From NCBI GenBank assembly GCA_001695595.3, contig MBPM02000106.1:1-64000 (forward strand): a stretch of DNA of 64,000 nt, in the 5' to 3' direction. The notes beneath the pieces were generated by a model. It worked only from the letters and a program-made list of their open reading frames with translations. It did no database searches and was not told the origin of the DNA. The position numbers were made by a program, and so were the translations under genes. Below, piece after piece: positions 35,154-48,533 of this stretch. The stretch comes from Plasmopara viticola (taxonomy: Eukaryota > Oomycota > Peronosporomycetes > Peronosporales > Peronosporaceae). Each line of letters begins with the position of its first letter. Within the stretch, counting starts at the first letter, position 1.

Positions 35154-36110
35154 TTAGTTAGATCGACCCAGCAAACGAACAATTATATCACCCACCGTCC
35201 ACGATAATGCGGTTGAAGTCGCTATGGCAAACTTCCGGAGATGTTCGTATAGCCAAGAAATAGCAATATCACCTTCTTCCAGTGTAAACCCTTCTGACGA
35301 GAAGTCATCGAAGCAAAAACTTTCGGCACCCATCCTTCGTGCAATCGCTTTTGTTCTGGCCAACTGAGCTTGATGGTACAAACAGCGCCGAAGAGGTTGC
35401 AGTATTGACCTGCTTGGAAAACGAAGTACCTTACCATCCAGCTCGCCAAGTGTTGTGAGCGCATTAAACCGCGGCGCATTTGGAGCGTAGATTGGATTTG
35501 TGCTTGCCCCCCAATATGCTGATACAAATTCGCCTCCAAGTACATCCCATTGCTCTTGGGTCAAGCTGTCCACGAGCAGCTGTGCGTCTAGATCGTTGGA
35601 TTGAAATTGTCTAATGTGAACAGATCGTGCTTGTCGACAAGGAACGTAATGTCGAGATCATCGAAGGCGCTTGCGATCGGCCCGAACAACAGCAATCCGT
35701 TATTCACAACGTCAATATTCTCGATTTGCACAAAATTACCTTTGAAGCGATCGTGTTTTCGTCGGAAAAGATGGGATGCAATCACAACAGGACTCGCTAG
35801 ATCAACATTCATCACCATGCAAAGAAGCATCGAGTCGCCGTTCTAATTTTTCCCACAATCACATTTGAAGTCCTTCACCAATTGCTGCTTCAGCTTTTAG
35901 GTTCTCGAATCCGTGGTACTGGGAACGTTCAAGAAAGTGCGTTAAAACAACGTGGCAGCAATTGCTGTGTATAGAGAGGAAGTGTGGTCTTTGGCCGAAA
36001 TCACCACCAGCACGTGAATTCCCCTTTCATTTGGCTCAATTCTCTTTCCAAAGTTCGTAGGGTTTTTGATCCACAACGAACGGATCCTTGTGCGTAATGA
36101 AATTGTCGTA
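35154..36110 (-). pseudogene. CRN/HNH-like remnant, inverted mosaic copy
   Basis: The header (GKRIEPNERG) and the MNVDLASP stretch are left-arm type. The distal block (35154-35573) is right-arm type with the LLGRSN tail. The switch lies between about 35590 and 35900. Confidence 0.55.
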
Positions 36111-36168
36111 TGACGAATAGTAGTCCGGGTAATAGCCAAAGGCTTTGCCACCGTATCCTTTGCCGTAA

Positions 36169-36641
36169 TTAGTAGTCATTGCCGTTGCCGTGGTTGTCAT
36201 TGTCGTGGCCGTAGTGGTCGTTGCCGTGGCCGTAGAAGTCGTTGCCGTGGCCGTGGTACTCATGGCTGTAGTCGTCGTAGTCCTTGCCGTATTTGCTGTA
36301 GCCGCTGTGTTCCTTGTGCACGAAGCTCTCGTGGCTGTGGTCGTCGTCCTTGCAGGCGTAAGCATCGTGACCGTGGTCCTTGTGATCATAGTCGTCTTTG
36401 CCGTAGCTGTAGTCTGTTAACTCGGTGGCCTGGGATTTATCGTCTTTCAGGCGCCGACGATAGTGCAATGCCCATGTCGTGGTGTCTTTTGCGGTGGTCA
36501 CAATCGCGCTTAAGCGGATGGTGACTGTAGTCCCCGTAGGAGCCAAGGAGCGATTCCCGCTGGAGCACCTCGGGCATCAATCGATTGCAGGATGAAGGCA
36601 CTGATGTATAGGCTTAGCACTGCAAGCATATTAAACTGCAT
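36169..36641 (-). pseudogene. YG-rich gene, inverted copy, left-arm type
   Basis: ATG at 36641 on the minus strand. The shift is CCCGAGGTGCTCC. The tract frame (36169-36546) ends HGNGNDY as in unit 1 left. It has KDDKSQATEL where others have EDEEFQATES. Confidence 0.57.
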
Positions 36642-37201
36642 CTTGGCCGCGCAGTTGCTTGACTTGAATGGATGTATTTGCTAGTCGTCGATTGCTGAGA
36701 AGAAGGCGAAATGAAAAGTGAGAGAGCGAGAAATGATCAAATGCTGATTATTGATGTGTTCTCAGACGCTTTTATAATTAGTCTCTTTCAGTTTTTTAAG
36801 AAAGCGTTGTATATGAAGTGGCACGGCAAGAGAATTTGCTAGATAATAAGTTTTCCGAGGTGTCAAGAATTGGGACAGCCAGCTGATCATCTGTTCTACT
36901 TTTCTATCCAATCATCATTAAGGTTATCTTGTCAATCGGCTTTTAGAAATATGTCATTCTCTTGCAAATTCTTTTGCTCGGTCGACCGTCATTTACAAAG
37001 ATCTCTCAAGATGTTGATAGAGACTCGAGAGCGATTTCTCTTGCCGTATCGCTTCAGTTCGCAAGAGACTTTTCTTGCCGTGTCACATCAATTAGGAAGC
37101 TCTCTTAAGATATTGCGCTCTCTCACTTTTCATTTGCCTTCTTCTCAGCAATCGACAACTAGCAAATACATCCATTCAAGTCAAGCAACTGCGCGGCCAA
37201 G
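36642..37201. promoter_or_regulatory. Bidirectional promoter, orientation B (flipped)
   Basis: The segment is the reverse complement of the unit 1 promoter. The GAGAAATGATCAAATGC side now faces the minus-strand gene, and the AAGATATTGCGCTC side faces the plus-strand gene. Confidence 0.65.
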
Positions 37202-37809
37202 ATGCAGTTTAATATGCTTGCAGTGCTAAGCCTATACGTCAGTGCCTCCATCCTGCAATCGATTGATGCCCGAGATGCTCCAGCGGGAATCGCTCCTTGG
37301 CTCCTTCGGGGACTACAGACACCACCCGCTTAAGCGCGATTGTGACCACCGCAAAAGACACCACGACATGTGCATTACACTATCGTCGGCGCCTGGAAGA
37401 CGAGGAATTCCAGGCCACCGAGTCAACAGACTACAGCTACGGCAAAGACGACTATGATCACAAGGACCACGGTCACGATGCTTACGCCTGCAAGGTTGAC
37501 GACCACAGTCACGAGAGCTTCGTGCACAAGGAACGCAGCGGCTACAGCAAATACGGCAAGGACTACGACGACTACAGCCATGAGTACCACGGCCACGGCA
37601 ACGACTTCTACGGTCACGGCAACGACCACTACGGCCACGACAATGACAACTACGGCAACGGCAATGACTACTATGGTTACGGCAAAGGATACGGTGGCAA
37701 AGCCTTTGGCTATTACCCGGACTACTATTCGTCATACGAAGGATTCATTACGCACAAGGATCCGTTCGTTGTGGATCAAGAACCCTACGAACTTTGGAGA
37801 GATATTTGA
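37202..37809 (+). pseudogene. YG-rich gene, forward copy before unit 5
   Basis: ATG at 37202. The shift is CCCGAGATGCTCC. The tract is open at 37297-37809 to ELWRDI. It has a few private changes (LLRGLQTPPA-type sequence from CTTCGGGGACTACAGAC). Confidence 0.57.
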
Positions 37810-38690
37810 GCCAAACGAAGGGAAAATCCACGTGCTGGTGGTGATTTTGGCCAAAGACCACACTTCCTCTCTATACGCAGCAATTGCTGCCACGATTTTT
37901 TAAAGCACGTTCTTGAACGTTCCCAGTACCACGGATTCGAAAACCTAAAAGCTGAAGCAGCAATTGGTGAAGGACTTCAAATGTGATTGTGGAAAAAAAT
38001 AGAACGGCGACTCGATGCTTCTTTGCATGGTGATGAAAGTTGGTCTAGCGAGTCCTGTTGTGATTGCATCCCATCTCTTCCGACGAAAACACGATCGCTT
38101 CAAAGGTAATTTTGTGCAAATCGAGAATATTGACGTTGTGAAAAACGGATTGCTGTTGTTCGGGCCGATCGCAAGCGCCTTCGATGATCTCGACATTACG
38201 TTCCTTGTCGACAAGCACGATCTGTTCACATTAGACAATTTTAATCCAACGATCTAGACGCACAGCTGCTCGTGGACAGCTTGACCCAAGAGCAATGGGA
38301 TGTACTTGGAGGCGGATTTGTATCAGCATATTGGGGGGCAAGCACAAGTCCAATCTACGCTCCAAATGCGCCGCGGTTTAATGCGCTCACAACACTTGGC
38401 GAGCTGGATGGTAAGGTACTTCGTTTTCCAAGCAGGTCAATACTGCAACCTCTTAGGCGCTGTTTGTACCATCAAGCTCAGTTGGCCAGAACAAAGCGAT
38501 TGCACGAAGGATGGGTGCCGAAAGTTTTTGCTTCGATGACTTCTCGTCAGAAGGGTTTACACTGGAAGAAGGTGATATTGCTATTTCTTGGCTATACGAA
38601 CATCTCCGGAAGTTTGCCATAGCGACTTCAACCGCATTATCGTGGACGGTGGGTGATAGAATTGTTCGTTTGCTGGGTCGATCTAACTAA
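37740..38690 (+). pseudogene. CRN/HNH-like remnant, right half before unit 5
   Basis: Right-arm type. A 1-nt loss near 38495 (ACAAAGCG against ACAAAGGCG) fuses two frames into a 116-codon ORF (38272-38622). There is an N-to-K change in the NNGLLLFG motif. Confidence 0.53.
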
Positions 38691-38866
38691 AACACGTGTG
38701 GTTGGATAGAAGCGGCGCGGAAGGTGTGACGCTCGATGAACATAGACACCCGGAAGGCTTTTTGCACATGCTTCCGTTGTTGTGGACCAAGAACCCGAAG
38801 TTCTTCAAAGACTACTTTAAGCCAAACAAAGGGGAAAACCACGTGTCGGTGGTGATCTTATTATAA
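38691..38866 (+). pseudogene. Second CRN-header-like remnant (before unit 5)
   Basis: Same as the unit 2 copy. Confidence 0.43.
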
Positions 38867-39357
38867 TATGTTATTTTAAGTATTGAATTGCATAATTCGC
38901 AAGCTACTTCGCGTTACGGTTACTATCGTACATGGTTAGATCATGTGGTGTGCTTGAAACGAGAAATCGTTCATTTATTATGACTACTCAGTAAGCCGGT
39001 GCAAGACGTCCTGCAGCTGGTGCGGAACGTTCCGCAGCAAAAATGGTGTTGCGGGACCCTCTTGGTCTATCATGCTTTTCGATCTGCGTGATCGATTGTG
39101 ACGAAGTCGAGGGGCTGGCTAAAACTTAAGCGGATAATTGAATGCTTCGTTATCTTGATTCCTGTCACCCATTCATTTGTAAGATAGATTTGTGAGGCAT
39201 TTTGCGCAATACGCTGATGTCGAAGAATGCATCATACATGCTTATCCCTGTGACGATAGTACAAAAAAGCTAAATGCAATCCTCATAGAAGACTCCATTT
39301 TAATTGTAAATAAAGAGGAGTGAGATCATATCATATAAAGCTTAGGCTCACTATCAT

Positions 39358-39585
39358 TTGCACCAATTTGATGCTTCGGTGTCGTGTGCATTTAAACCGG
39401 ACGCTTTTAACATCTTGTTGAATAGGCACGAATTAAGCACGAGTTTAAGCAGCGTCATCTACGCGTACAGTCGTGATCAAATCATCAGGATACTGTGTCA
39501 TGATATTAACGATACTGATCGACAATTTGGCCGTTGTAAGGTAAGAAGATGTACGTTTGTATACCGTGAGAAACTATACATTTAA
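39358..39585 (+). other. 75-codon ORF, before unit 5
   Basis: L variant of the unit 1 ORF. Confidence 0.28.
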
Positions 39586-42014
39586 TTGTGACGTAGCTAA
39601 AAGAACTTGTCGATAGAAAATCGACCCAAACACAGCACTTTCAAGTCTGCTAAACGGTTTGTATATGTTGATCGAAAAGCAATATTTTAGATTGGAACAT
39701 GCCTCACAAAATATTTTTCTTGGTACGTCAAATGTCAGGGATGAATTTCCTTAATAAGCTATCCAGGCTCGAAGTGTCCAAGTCGATCATGATGAAGGCA
39801 ACACTTGCTCTTTAATCCTCATCCATTTGGTTTTTGTAGAACAATGCATCATCCACAGCCATTAAATGCGTGCAGTAGAGACCGCATTTGATGACCATAC
39901 ATTCTTCTTCCTTTGTTTAAAAGGTAAGTAAAATGATTACACGCATCCCCGTTCGCCTTTATCTCTATGCGAAGGCACAGCCTAATTATGCGAATGTTCG
40001 CATAGCTGTTCTACTTTTGTTTCGTCAGACATCTATCTTGTCGTCCGGTACCTCGTCGTGCGTGTGATGGTCAAGCTTGCTCCCGTCTGCATCCACCACT
40101 CAGTAAAAGGGAGCGACTTCATACATGCACTGATTGCATCAAATCAGTGCAGCTGCGTTTGAGCAATACCATAGTGAAAAAAGTTTTTTTTAGCACGTTT
40201 CGGTTCAACTTTGCCGCATAATTGGTTCTGTTGGAACTAGCAGTCGATCTTTTTGTCGATGAAATTCAAGCACGACAACATTCTCGAGCAGACGAGCTAG
40301 TACTTTTGATGGCGATGGCATTGCTAGACTCTGGAGTTCGCTAAGCTAAAAAAAAATTCTGCATCAGAATAGCTTGCGTCGTAGCACTGTCGTTGATTGA
40401 ATATGTCTACTTTTTTGCTCGCATTGATGCCAGTAAAGCTTGAAAAACATTGCGGCTTAGTATTGCAGTCATTTAAATAAAATGTCTTGAAGCTAGCCTT
40501 TTAGTAAGGACTTGCTTACTCGCATCTGGACTTAACATGTTTTCGCTAAGGTGTTAAAGCTTGCAACGAAACGAAGTTGCTCAATAAGCCTCCACTCAAT
40601 GATCAAGCATAACGCACTCGAACCATTTGTCGTTCGAGTCTTGCACCAAACGTAAGAATTATATTTCTGTACAACTTATCATCACGCTGGCGCTTTCTAA
40701 ATTGTATACCATACGTTTCAATGCTCTCCTTTTTGGTAAAAGGTCGAAGGTGTCCTTTCTGAGGAGCTCAAGTACGTTCAGATGCTCAAATTGATGAGCG
40801 CTTAGAACGGCATCGTCAACAATCCTTCTTTGATGCCTTGCCCAGACCATCTTTGAACTTGTTCTGCATCTCTCCATTTGTGTGACGCTATTGGTACAGT
40901 TCGAGTATTCAGGCCCACCACAAAGTAATATCTAGGCTCTTGTAAACTTTTCGAGGCTGTAATCTCACATTGAACCCCGACAGGAAAGAAGGTATAAGCT
41001 TCGTGAAAGGAATTAAATGAGGTTTTTCTTTATGTTCTCGTAGTTAATTCCTTAAGCTTGGTCCGCTGGTTGATCCGACCTGACAGGTCGTAGGATAGGT
41101 GGTGTGCGCTGAGACAAAGTCTATTTTAGACTGCGCGCGGTGTGCGCAATTGACTAATTAGCTACTGTGTCGCTATAAGCTCCCTTGCTATATTGGGACT
41201 TGACTACTCCCGATAGCAGGTAGAGCGCGGCCATGTTTCCCGCCCAAGCTCAACTCTGGGTCGACATGTAGTTACGGTGTCTGTGTGGGACAAAACATTT
41301 GTTTACCACATGAACATTGGCCAATCGTGTGGTTGATAGAACTTTAATGCTTGAGCCTTTATCTTTTAGTTTCCTTACGATCCTTTCAAAATGAACACCC
41401 AACCTGAATCTTCTATAGAAGTGGGTGCGAATCGGGCGCTATACCGGATCGAGTGTAGCACAAAATACTTATATGCTTTGTCTTATAACTATTGTGCTTG
41501 TTTGGACGCGTACACCTTGCTGACTTTAGTGGTTGTTGATGGATGATAAAAATTGTGAATAGAACGCGGCTGACCTACTACGCAAGTAGATCATACTCCA
41601 ACTAATACGTGAGCCATAGTTGCGCAATTAATAAGAACCCATCAAGCCGATTACATTGTGCTTCATACGATCGTATGTTGCTAAAAGTTGGAATGGATCG
41701 GGCCACCGACCTAGTTATATGTGTTTGGTCTTCCCATAATCTTGATACGGTCAGATCACACTAATTTTGACCGCGCATCAAATTGAGTGTGTCAAATGAC
41801 GCTAAGTATCTGATCGATCGATCGTTTGTGACCCAGTTTTCCTTCTAGCCAATAGACTACCAGTATCATCAGCGATTGACTATTGGTATCGCATCGGCTC
41901 TTTGAACTCAACAATCGATGCCTTCGAGTGCTGAATACAGTGGTCGTAGGCTACAAGCGTCTTCTATATGAAGGCAAGAGAATGCATAATGACGACATGG
42001 ACGACTTTTGGGCG

Positions 42015-42530
42015 TCAAGAATCAGCGCACCATTTCGACTTTAATGGAAAGTTGACCATGACACCATGGATAACATAACAAAAAAATCGCTTTATTATAT
42101 TGCATTGAACATAGCAAGGAGGGCTAATTGGAGTACAGGGCGAGCTATTTTCCAAAACATCTTCATTGGATTTTTTGTTACAGTCAAGAAAAATGTTTCT
42201 TCCATGTGAGAACAGCACACGATCAAGGCTACGATCGTGCCCTGAGAGGCTGGAAATGAACTCAAGCGCTGAGTCGCCCTTGGCTGCGATGTCCTCCATC
42301 TCACCCACGCACCACAAGTTGATCTCCTTGTCGACACTTCCCGTTGTCAGAAGTGGCTTGTCAGATGTCGTTGCGGTTTCATTGTTTGATCGTAGAAAGT
42401 TTAATGACAAAATAGCCTCATTGAGCCCCGTAGGGCCACAGTGTAGCCGGGTTCCCGGAGTCGCCATGCGCACCGGCGGGACTTTGAGCTTCGACATGAC
42501 TAATGACGATTCAAGCTTTTCTAAAATCAC
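42015..42530 (-). pseudogene. WD40 (CAF-1 p60-like) fragment, unit 5
   Basis: Protein identical to the unit 1 copy (G variant at codon 26). The 3' truncation is unchanged. Confidence 0.58.
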
Positions 42531-43563
42531 TCAAAGTCATAATCCCATGACTAGTACGATCCTAAGTATCCCAAAGCAAATTAGCCCCTAGAGTGAGTAC
42601 TATCAAACTATTTGATATGTTCGTGCGAAATACGCAAACAGCATATATTTGACGCTGACTTGCTGACTGTAGTTTCGACACAATAAAAGCTGATAACGCC
42701 GATCAAAACTTGAGCAGTTCGATGATGGTAGTTAGTCAAAAAATTTAAGGTTTGCAGTACAACAAATTCCGTGTCTGTTCGCACTGAGAAGGAATTGCAT
42801 AGCAGCAGATAAAGTCTAATTCTCAATTGTTGTCAAGATTACTGTGACGTATAGTATTCATTGAAATTAGCGACTGTAAACAGCATGGCCATAGATGACT
42901 GTATAATACGGTCAACCGAGACCATATAGTCGAGTGAAGTCGTCTAGCCGTATGCTGTATGATCAAATTACAAAACACCATTCAAATGTTAAATTTGTTG
43001 CTGTTAAGACCATCTTTGGATTCAACAGTTGTGTAGCCTACAATAGAAGCGGTTGTGGCGTCGTCCTCAAGTAAATTTACCGTGTTGGAAGCAGTCTTTT
43101 GCATTTAAGATCGTGAGCTGAATTTTGAACGTCTTCTGAAGACGAGTCCAATGCACGATGAAAGTATATGATGATAAAGCGACATGTGCACTATAACTTA
43201 TTTAGCTCTTTTTACACACTCCTTGACCCCCATCCCTACACTATTAGAAACAGAAAAAATAAAAAATCAATTTTGACAAGCCCCATCCTAGGGCATCAAT
43301 GGGTAGAAAACACTAAAGCACAAAACCATACCAATTTGAATCATCAACATAATTACGGACGCAGAAAATCAACACAACATTTGTTAAGTCAGGTGGTTGG
43401 TCTTTTCTTATCTGGATGTAACATAAATGTCAGCAAATAGCTACCACTACGCGATGAAATAATTACAGTATCTTTTCGTAACAGAATTACAAATATGAAT
43501 CAGTCGTGAGTTAATTAAATTGTGATCCTGAATTATCTTCTATAACATATACTACAAAAAATG

Positions 43564-43885
43564 CTTCGGAAAAGGTTGGGGTGACGCCCTCCTTCCAAGC
43601 GCGGGGGCTAAATGCTCGCGCGCTTCGGGCAGGTGCTCTCGGGCATCTGCGAGTCTCTAACGAGTCTCACCCTCGACGTGACGGTCTCCAGCACCAGGGT
43701 GCCACCTGGGCTCTTACCAAGTCAGAGTTAAACAAAATAATGGAAGACCCTCACGACCTCGGTGCTGGCTACACTGCCCGCCGAACGAGATCCGACGTAT
43801 GCGGACACCACTCCATGCCGTGGACTAGCCAGACTGAGCCTAGCACGTGCATAACTTGGCAACGCGATAACGTAATACAATACAA
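43564..43885 (+). mobile_element. SINE-like element, unit 5
   Basis: 322 bp. The upstream flanking repeat is at 43550-43563. Confidence 0.52.
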
Positions 43886-43896
43886 TACTATAAAAA

Positions 43897-44193
43897 ATGT
43901 CTGAATTTGGAAAATATTAAAGGAAATCTCCTGAGGAAGTCTATAAGGAAAATGCCTCGTATTGTCGATGGTTATACAACGAACAATTGGAAGACTCGAA
44001 TATCCGGCGCTTTTTAGACAGCAAGTTCCAAGCTGGAGACGATAGCTATATCGTGCGTCGGGTCAAACATGAAAACAAGTCCGTTAAGTGGATTGTTGAA
44101 AACGATAAGCAATACTTCAATTGGAGGTTTAAATATGTACCTTACAAGAATAAATATCCATCATTCAACGATAAGTCACGGCATAAGAATTAA
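43897..44193 (+). pseudogene. ExoX-like pseudogene, unit 5
   Basis: Codon-8 TAA, then an open frame to 44193. Confidence 0.58.
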
Positions 44194-44376
44194 CTACTGT
44201 TTTTTTTGTCTTCTCTTTAGCTGAAACCTGTTAGCTGCTTGTCGAGATTCTGTTATTATCGAGGCTCTTCTTCTCTAACAGGATATCAGATCATACAGGT
44301 GATTAGAACGAACGAGCGTCACAGGCTTCCATTCAACCACACGTGTTCCAATGAGATCGACCCAGCAAACGAACAG

Positions 44377-45305
44377 TTATATCACCCACCGTCCACGATA
44401 ATGTAATTGAAGTCGCTGTGGCAAACTTCTGGAGATGTTCGTATAGCCAAGAAATAGCAATTTCATCTTTTCTTCCAGTGTGAAACCTTTTGACGAGAAG
44501 TCATCGAAGCAAAAAACTTTCGACACCCATCCTTCGCGCAATCGCCTTTGTTCTGGCCAACTGAGCTTGATGGTACAAACAGCGCCTTAAAGGTTGCAGT
44601 ATTGACCTGCTTGGAAAACGAAGTGCCTTACCATCCAGCTCGCCAAGTGTTGTGAGCGCATTAAACCGCGGCGCATTTGGAGCGTAGATTGGACTTGTGC
44701 TTGCCCCCCAATATGCTGATACAAATCCGCCTCCAAGTACATCCCATTGCTCTTGGGTCAAGCTGTCCACGAGCAGCTGTGCGTCTAGATCGTTGGATTG
44801 AAATTGTCTAATGTGAACAGATCGTGCTTGTCGACAAGGAACGTAATGTCGAGATCATCGAAGGCGCTTGCGATCGGCCCGAACAACAGCAATCCGTTAT
44901 TCACAACGTCAATATTCTCGATTTGCACAAAATTACCTTTGAAGCGATCGTGTTTTCGTCGGAAAAGATGGGATGCAATCACAACAGGACTCGCTAGATC
45001 AACATTCATCACCATGCAAAGAGCATCGAGTCGCCGTTCTAATTTTTCCCACAATCACATTTGAAGTCCTTCACCAATTGCTGCTTCAGCTTCTGAGTTC
45101 TCGAATCCGTGGTACTGGGAACGTTCAAGAAAGTGCGTTAAAACAACGTGGCAGCAATTGCTGTGTATAGAGAGGAAGTGTGGTCTTTGGCCAAAATCAC
45201 CACCAGCACGTGATTCCCTTCATTTGGCTCAAATATCTCTCCAAAGTTCGTAGGGTTCTTGATCCACAACGAACGGATCCTTGTGCGTAATGAATCCTTC
45301 GTATG
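44377..45305 (-). pseudogene. CRN/HNH-like remnant, left arm (unit 5)
   Basis: The distal and HNH parts are left-arm type, but the header reads NFGEIFEPNEG as in right arms. The arms were therefore mixed near 45200. A 2-nt loss precedes HVLVVI. Confidence 0.53.
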
Positions 45306-45834
45306 ACGAATAGTAGTCCGGGTAATAGCCAAAGGCTTTGCCACCGTATCCTTTGCCGTAATTAGTAGTCATTGCCGTTGCCGTAGTTGTCATTGTCGTG
45401 GCCGTAGTGGTCGTTGCCGTGGCCGTAGAAGTCGTTGCCGTGGCCGTGGTACTCATGGCTGTAGTCGTCGTAGTCCTTGCCGTATTTGCTGTAGCCGCTG
45501 TGTTCCTTGTGCACGAAGCTCTCGTGACTGTGGTCGTCAACCTTGCAGGCGTAAGCATCGTGACCGTGGTCCTTGTGATCATAGTCGTCTTTGCCGTAGC
45601 TGTAGTCTGTTGACTCGGTGGCCTGGAATTCCTCGTCTTCCAGGCGCCGACGATAGTGTAATGCACATGTCGTGGTGTCTTTTGCGGTGGTCACAATCGC
45701 GCTTAAGCGGATGGTGACTGTAGTTCCCGTAGGAGCCAAGGAGCGATTCCCGCTGGAGCACCTCGGGCATCAATCGATTGCAGGATGGAGGCACTGACGT
45801 ATAGGCTTAGCACTGCAAGCATATTAAACTGCAT
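45229..45834 (-). pseudogene. YG-rich gene, unit 5 left
   Basis: ATG at 45834 on the minus strand, with the CCCGAGGTGCTCC shift. It mixes KVDDHSHES and NYGNGND (right type) with the early stop after GNGNDY (left type), another sign of exchange between arms. Confidence 0.57.
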
Positions 45835-46394
45835 CTTGGCCGCGCAGTTGCTTGACTTGAATGGATGTATTTGCTAGTCGTCGATTGCTGAGAAGAAGGC
45901 GAAATGAAAAGTGAGAGAGCGAGAAATGATCAAATGCTGATTATTGATGTGTTCTCAGACGCTTTTATAATTAGTCTCTTTCAGTTTTTTAAGAAAGCGT
46001 TGTATATGAAGTGGCACGGCAAGAGAATTTGCTAGATAATAAGTTTTCCGAGGTGTCAAGAATTGGGACAGCCAGCTGATCATCTGTTCTACTTTTCTAT
46101 CCAATCATCATTAAGGTACCCTTGTCAATCGGCTTTTAGAAATATGTCATTCTCTTGCAAATTCTTTTGCTCGGTCGACCGTCATTTACAAAGATCTCTC
46201 AAGATGTTGATAGAGACTCGAGAGCGATTTCTCTTGCCGTATCGCTTCAGTTCGCAAGAGACTTTTCTTGCCGTGTCACATCAATTAGGAAGCTCTCTTA
46301 AGATATTGCGCTCTCTCACTTTTCATTTGCCTTCTTCTCAGCAATCGACAACTAGCAAATACATCCATTCAAGTCAAGCAACTGCGCGGCCAAG
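45835..46394. promoter_or_regulatory. Bidirectional promoter, orientation B (unit 5)
   Basis: Same flipped orientation as at 36642-37201, although the flanking left and right halves of the unit are in normal order. Confidence 0.65.
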
Positions 46395-47002
46395 ATGCAG
46401 TTTAATATGCTTGCAGTGCTAAGCCTATACGTCAGTGCCTCCATCCTGCAATCGATTGATGCCCGAGATGCTCCAGCGGGAATCGCTCCTTGGCTCCTAC
46501 GGGAACTACAGTCACCACCCGCTTAAGCGCGATTGTGACCACCGCAAAAGACACCACGACATGGGCATTGCACTATCGTCGGCGCCTGAAAGACGATAAA
46601 TCCCAGGCCACCGAGTCAACAGACTACAGCTACGGCAAAGACGACTATGATCACAAGGACCACGGTCACGATGCTTACGCCTGCAAGGTTGACGACCACA
46701 GTCACGAGAGCTTCGTGCACAAGGAACGCAGCGGCTACAGCAAATACGGCAAGGACTACGACGACTACAGCCATGAGTACCACGGCCACGGCAACGACTT
46801 CTACGGTCACGGCAACGACCACTACGGCCACGACAATGACAACTACGGCAACGGCAATGACTACTATGGTTACGGCAAAGGATACGGTGGCAAAGCCTTT
46901 GGCTATTACCCGGACTACTATTCGTCATACGAAGGATTCATTACGCACAAGGATCCGTTCGTTGTGGATCAAGAACCCTACGAACTTTGGAGAGATATTT
47001 GA
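46395..47002 (+). pseudogene. YG-rich gene, unit 5 right
   Basis: ATG at 46395, CCCGAGATGCTCC shift; tract open at 46490-47002. It carries KDDKSQATES, otherwise seen in left arms. Confidence 0.57.
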
Positions 47003-47885
47003 GCCAAACGAAGGGAAAATCCACGTGCTGGTGGTGATTTTGGCCAAAGACCACACTTCCTCTCTATACGCAGCAATTGCTGCCACGATTTTTTAAAGCA
47101 CGTTCTTGAACGTTCCCAGTACCACGGATTCGAAAACTCTAAAAGCTGAAGCAGCAATTGGTGAAGGACTTCAAATGTGATTGTGGGAAAAATTAGAACG
47201 GCGACTCGATGCTTCTTTGCATGGTGATGAAAGTTGGTCTAGCGAGTCCTGTTGTGATTGCATCCCATCTCTTCCGACGAAAACACGATCGCTTCAAAGG
47301 TAATTTTGTGCAAATCGAGAATATTGACGTTGTGAATAACGGATTGCTGTTGTTCGGGCCGATCGCAAGCGCCTTCGATGATCTCGACATTACGTTCCTT
47401 GTCGACAAGCACGATCTGTTCACATTAGACAATTTCAATCCAACGATCTAGACGCACAGCTGCTCGTGGACAGCTTGACCCAAGAGCAATGGGATGTACT
47501 TGGAGGCGGATTTGTATCAGCATATTGGGGGGCAAGCACAAGTCCAATCTACGCTCCAAATGCGCCGCGGTTTAATGCGCTCACAACACTTGGCGAGCTG
47601 GATGGTAAGGTACTTCGTTTTCCAAGCAGGTCAATACTGCAACCTCTTAGGCGCTGTTTGTACCATCAAGCTCAGTTGGCCAGAACAAAGGCGATTGCAC
47701 GAAGGATGGGTGCCGAAAGTTTTTGCTTCGATGACTTCTCGTCAGAAGGGTTTACACTGGAAGAAGGTGATATTGCTATTTCTTGGCTATACGAACATCT
47801 CCGGAAGTTTGCCATAGCGACTTCAACCGCATTATCGTGGACGGTGGGTGATATAATTGTTCGTTTGCTGGGTCGATCTAACTAA
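46933..47885 (+). pseudogene. CRN/HNH-like remnant, right arm (unit 5)
   Basis: Nearly identical to the unit 2 right arm. The distal block is open at 47466-47885. Confidence 0.53.
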
Positions 47886-48060
47886 AACACGTGTGGTTGG
47901 ATAGAAGCGGCGCGGAAGGTGTGACGCTCGATGAACATAGACACCCGGAAGGCTTTTTGCACATGCTTCCGTTGTTGTGGACCAAGAACCCGAAGTTCTT
48001 CAAAGACTACTTTAAGCCAAACAAAGGGGAAAACCACGTGTCGGTGGTGATCTTATTATA
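47886..48060 (+). pseudogene. Second CRN-header-like remnant (unit 5)
   Basis: Same as the unit 2 copy. Confidence 0.43.
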
Positions 48061-48533
48061 ATATGTTATTTTAAGTATTGAATTGCATAATTCGCAAGCT
48101 ACTTCGCGTTACGGTTACTATCGTACATGGTTAGATCATGTGGTGTGCTTGAAACGAGAAATCGTTCATTTATTATGACTACTCAGTAAGCCGGTGCAAG
48201 ACGTCCTGCAGCTGGTGCGGAACGTTCCGCAGCAAAAATGGTGTTGCGGGACCCTCTTGGTCTATCATGCTTTTCGATCTGCGTGATCGATTGTGACGAA
48301 CTTAAGCGGATAATTGAATGCTTCGTTATCTTGATTCCTGTCACCCATTCATTTGTAAGATAGATTTGTGAGGCATTTTGCGCAATACGCTGATGTCGAA
48401 GAATGCATCATACATGCTTATCCCTGTGACGATAGTACAAAAAAGCTAAATGCAATCCTCATAGAAGACTCCATTTTAATTGTAAATAAAGAGGAGTGAG
48501 ATCATATCATATAAAGCTTAGGCTCACTATCAT

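Larger units (their letters stand above)
34161..36641 (-). repeat. Inverted young right half, mosaic
   Basis: This is the reverse complement of a unit's right half: 75-codon ORF, second CRN remnant, CRN and YG. The part from about 35880 to 36641 carries left-arm diagnostic variants (the IEPNER-type header and the YG tract ending HGNGNDY). The part below 35830 carries mostly right-arm variants. It is therefore a recombinant between the two arm types. Confidence 0.8.
37202..39961 (+). repeat. Forward right half preceding unit 5
   Basis: This is a plus-strand right half (YG, CRN, second CRN remnant, 75-codon ORF, end marker). With 34161-36641 it forms a large inverted repeat around the promoter at 36642-37201. 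The segment at 39060-39185 holds about 110 bp that is absent or replaced in units 1 and 2. Confidence 0.85.
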
